Assembly: GCA_937934385.1 (NCBI GenBank)
Contig: CALGZV010000144.1
Location: 1 to 5,154, forward strand
Direction: 5' to 3'
Length of the DNA: 5,154 bases
Source: an uncultured Clostridia bacterium
Lineage (GTDB): Bacteria; Bacillota; Clostridia; Oscillospirales; CAG-272
In this document: positions 4,833 through 5,154 of the stretch, piece by piece
How positions within the stretch are numbered: the stretch's first letter is position 1
How the letters are laid out: every line of letters begins with the position of its first letter
Translations under genes and position numbers: made by a program
Notes under the pieces: model-generated
What the model was told of the DNA's origin: nothing
The model's input: the letters and a program-made list of their open reading frames with translations, nothing else
Databases searched by the model: none

Positions 4833-5154
4833 TTTACGCAAGCGTTTTTTATCGAGAATCTTTATACCGCCGCGTGATACTTCAATGATTCCCTCGCTTG
4901 CAAAATATTTCATCATTCTCGACACAACCTCGCGGGCAGAGCCGATATATCGGGCAATCTGCTCGTGAGTAAGCGCGATAGTATCGGAATTTGTTCTTGC
5001 AGCCTCGTCTGTCAGAAAGATAGCAAGTCTCTTATCCATACTCATAAACAGAATTTGCTGCATGACCCACATAACATCGGAAAAACGGCTTACTGCGGTT
5101 TCCAGTGCAAATATTTTTATTTGCGGATTGCGCGCGGATATATCTGCAAAAGCA
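4821..5154 (-). CDS. Crp/Fnr-family transcriptional regulator (C-terminal part, cut by the window end)
   Basis: The open frame continues to the window edge with no stop, giving 110 visible residues plus stop; the sensor domain is missing. Visible residues 1-15 would be the end of the cyclic-nucleotide-binding-like domain, 16-48 the long dimerisation helix (A-L-E-T-A-V-S-R-F...), and about 65-95 a winged helix-turn-helix (L-T-H-E-Q-I-A-R-Y-I-G). The recognition helix reads S-A-R-E-V-V-S-R, matching the R-E-x-x-x-R arrangement with which E. coli CRP reads TGTGA half-sites. Two GTGA-N5-TCAC operators lie upstream in this window, so it is the obvious candidate regulator of the ferredoxin operon and trxA. 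Whether it senses oxygen, redox, haem or a nucleotide cannot be told. Methionines within the fragment are not starts. Confidence 0.9.
   Translation of the reverse strand, partial: AFADISARNPQIKIFALETAVSRFSDVMWVMQQILFMSMDKRLAIFLTDEAARTNSDTIALTHEQIARYIGSAREVVSRMMKYFASEGIIEVSRGGIKILDKKRLRKLAL

Overview
The window looks like the chromosome of a strictly anaerobic, low-to-moderate-GC Firmicute, most likely a gut-type Clostridia member. The basis is gene content (rubrerythrin, desulfoferrodoxin, rubredoxin, 2[4Fe-4S] ferredoxin, and a fused DUF134/NifX-type protein), strong AGGAGG-like ribosome binding sites, and AT-rich promoters with TATAAT boxes. The genus cannot be named from the sequence alone. 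Nearly everything recognisable is redox biology.

Layout. Bases 38-1166 (minus strand) hold a three-gene oxygen-defence operon read as rubrerythrin, desulfoferrodoxin (superoxide reductase), rubredoxin, with a promoter at about 1197-1225. Bases 1167-1414 are intergenic and contain that promoter plus a bulged hairpin element (1272-1336) flanked by 9-base direct repeats. Bases 1415-2209 (minus) encode a DUF134 helix-turn-helix domain fused to a NifX/NifB-type cofactor-binding domain with a His/Cys-rich tail; its consensus promoter lies at 2253-2281. Bases 2210-2405 form a divergent promoter region. Bases 2406-4449 (plus) are a tightly packed operon: 2[4Fe-4S] ferredoxin, NapH-like membrane Fe-S protein, CcdA thiol-electron transporter, and a membrane-anchored ResA/TlpA thioredoxin-like protein. 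Bases 4524-4832 (plus) encode a cytosolic thioredoxin with its own promoter. Bases 4821-5154 (minus) are the C-terminal part of a Crp/Fnr-family regulator that runs off the window end and overlaps the thioredoxin gene tail-to-tail by 12 bases.

How it may work together. The rubredoxin/rubrerythrin/desulfoferrodoxin set reduces superoxide and peroxide in the cytoplasm. The plus-strand set appears to carry electrons across the membrane: thioredoxin (and perhaps the ferredoxin through the NapH-like protein) to CcdA, then to the extracytoplasmic ResA-like protein. Two near-identical GTGA-N5-TCAC operators (2336-2348 and 4452-4464) lie in front of the ferredoxin operon and the thioredoxin gene. The adjacent Crp/Fnr protein carries the R-E-x-x-x-R recognition-helix pattern that in CRP reads TGTGA half-sites. 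The most interesting inference is therefore a small local regulon in which this regulator controls a ferredoxin/CcdA/ResA/Trx thiol-reduction system, linked to an oxidative-stress operon. The sensor half of the regulator is outside the window, so its signal is unknown.
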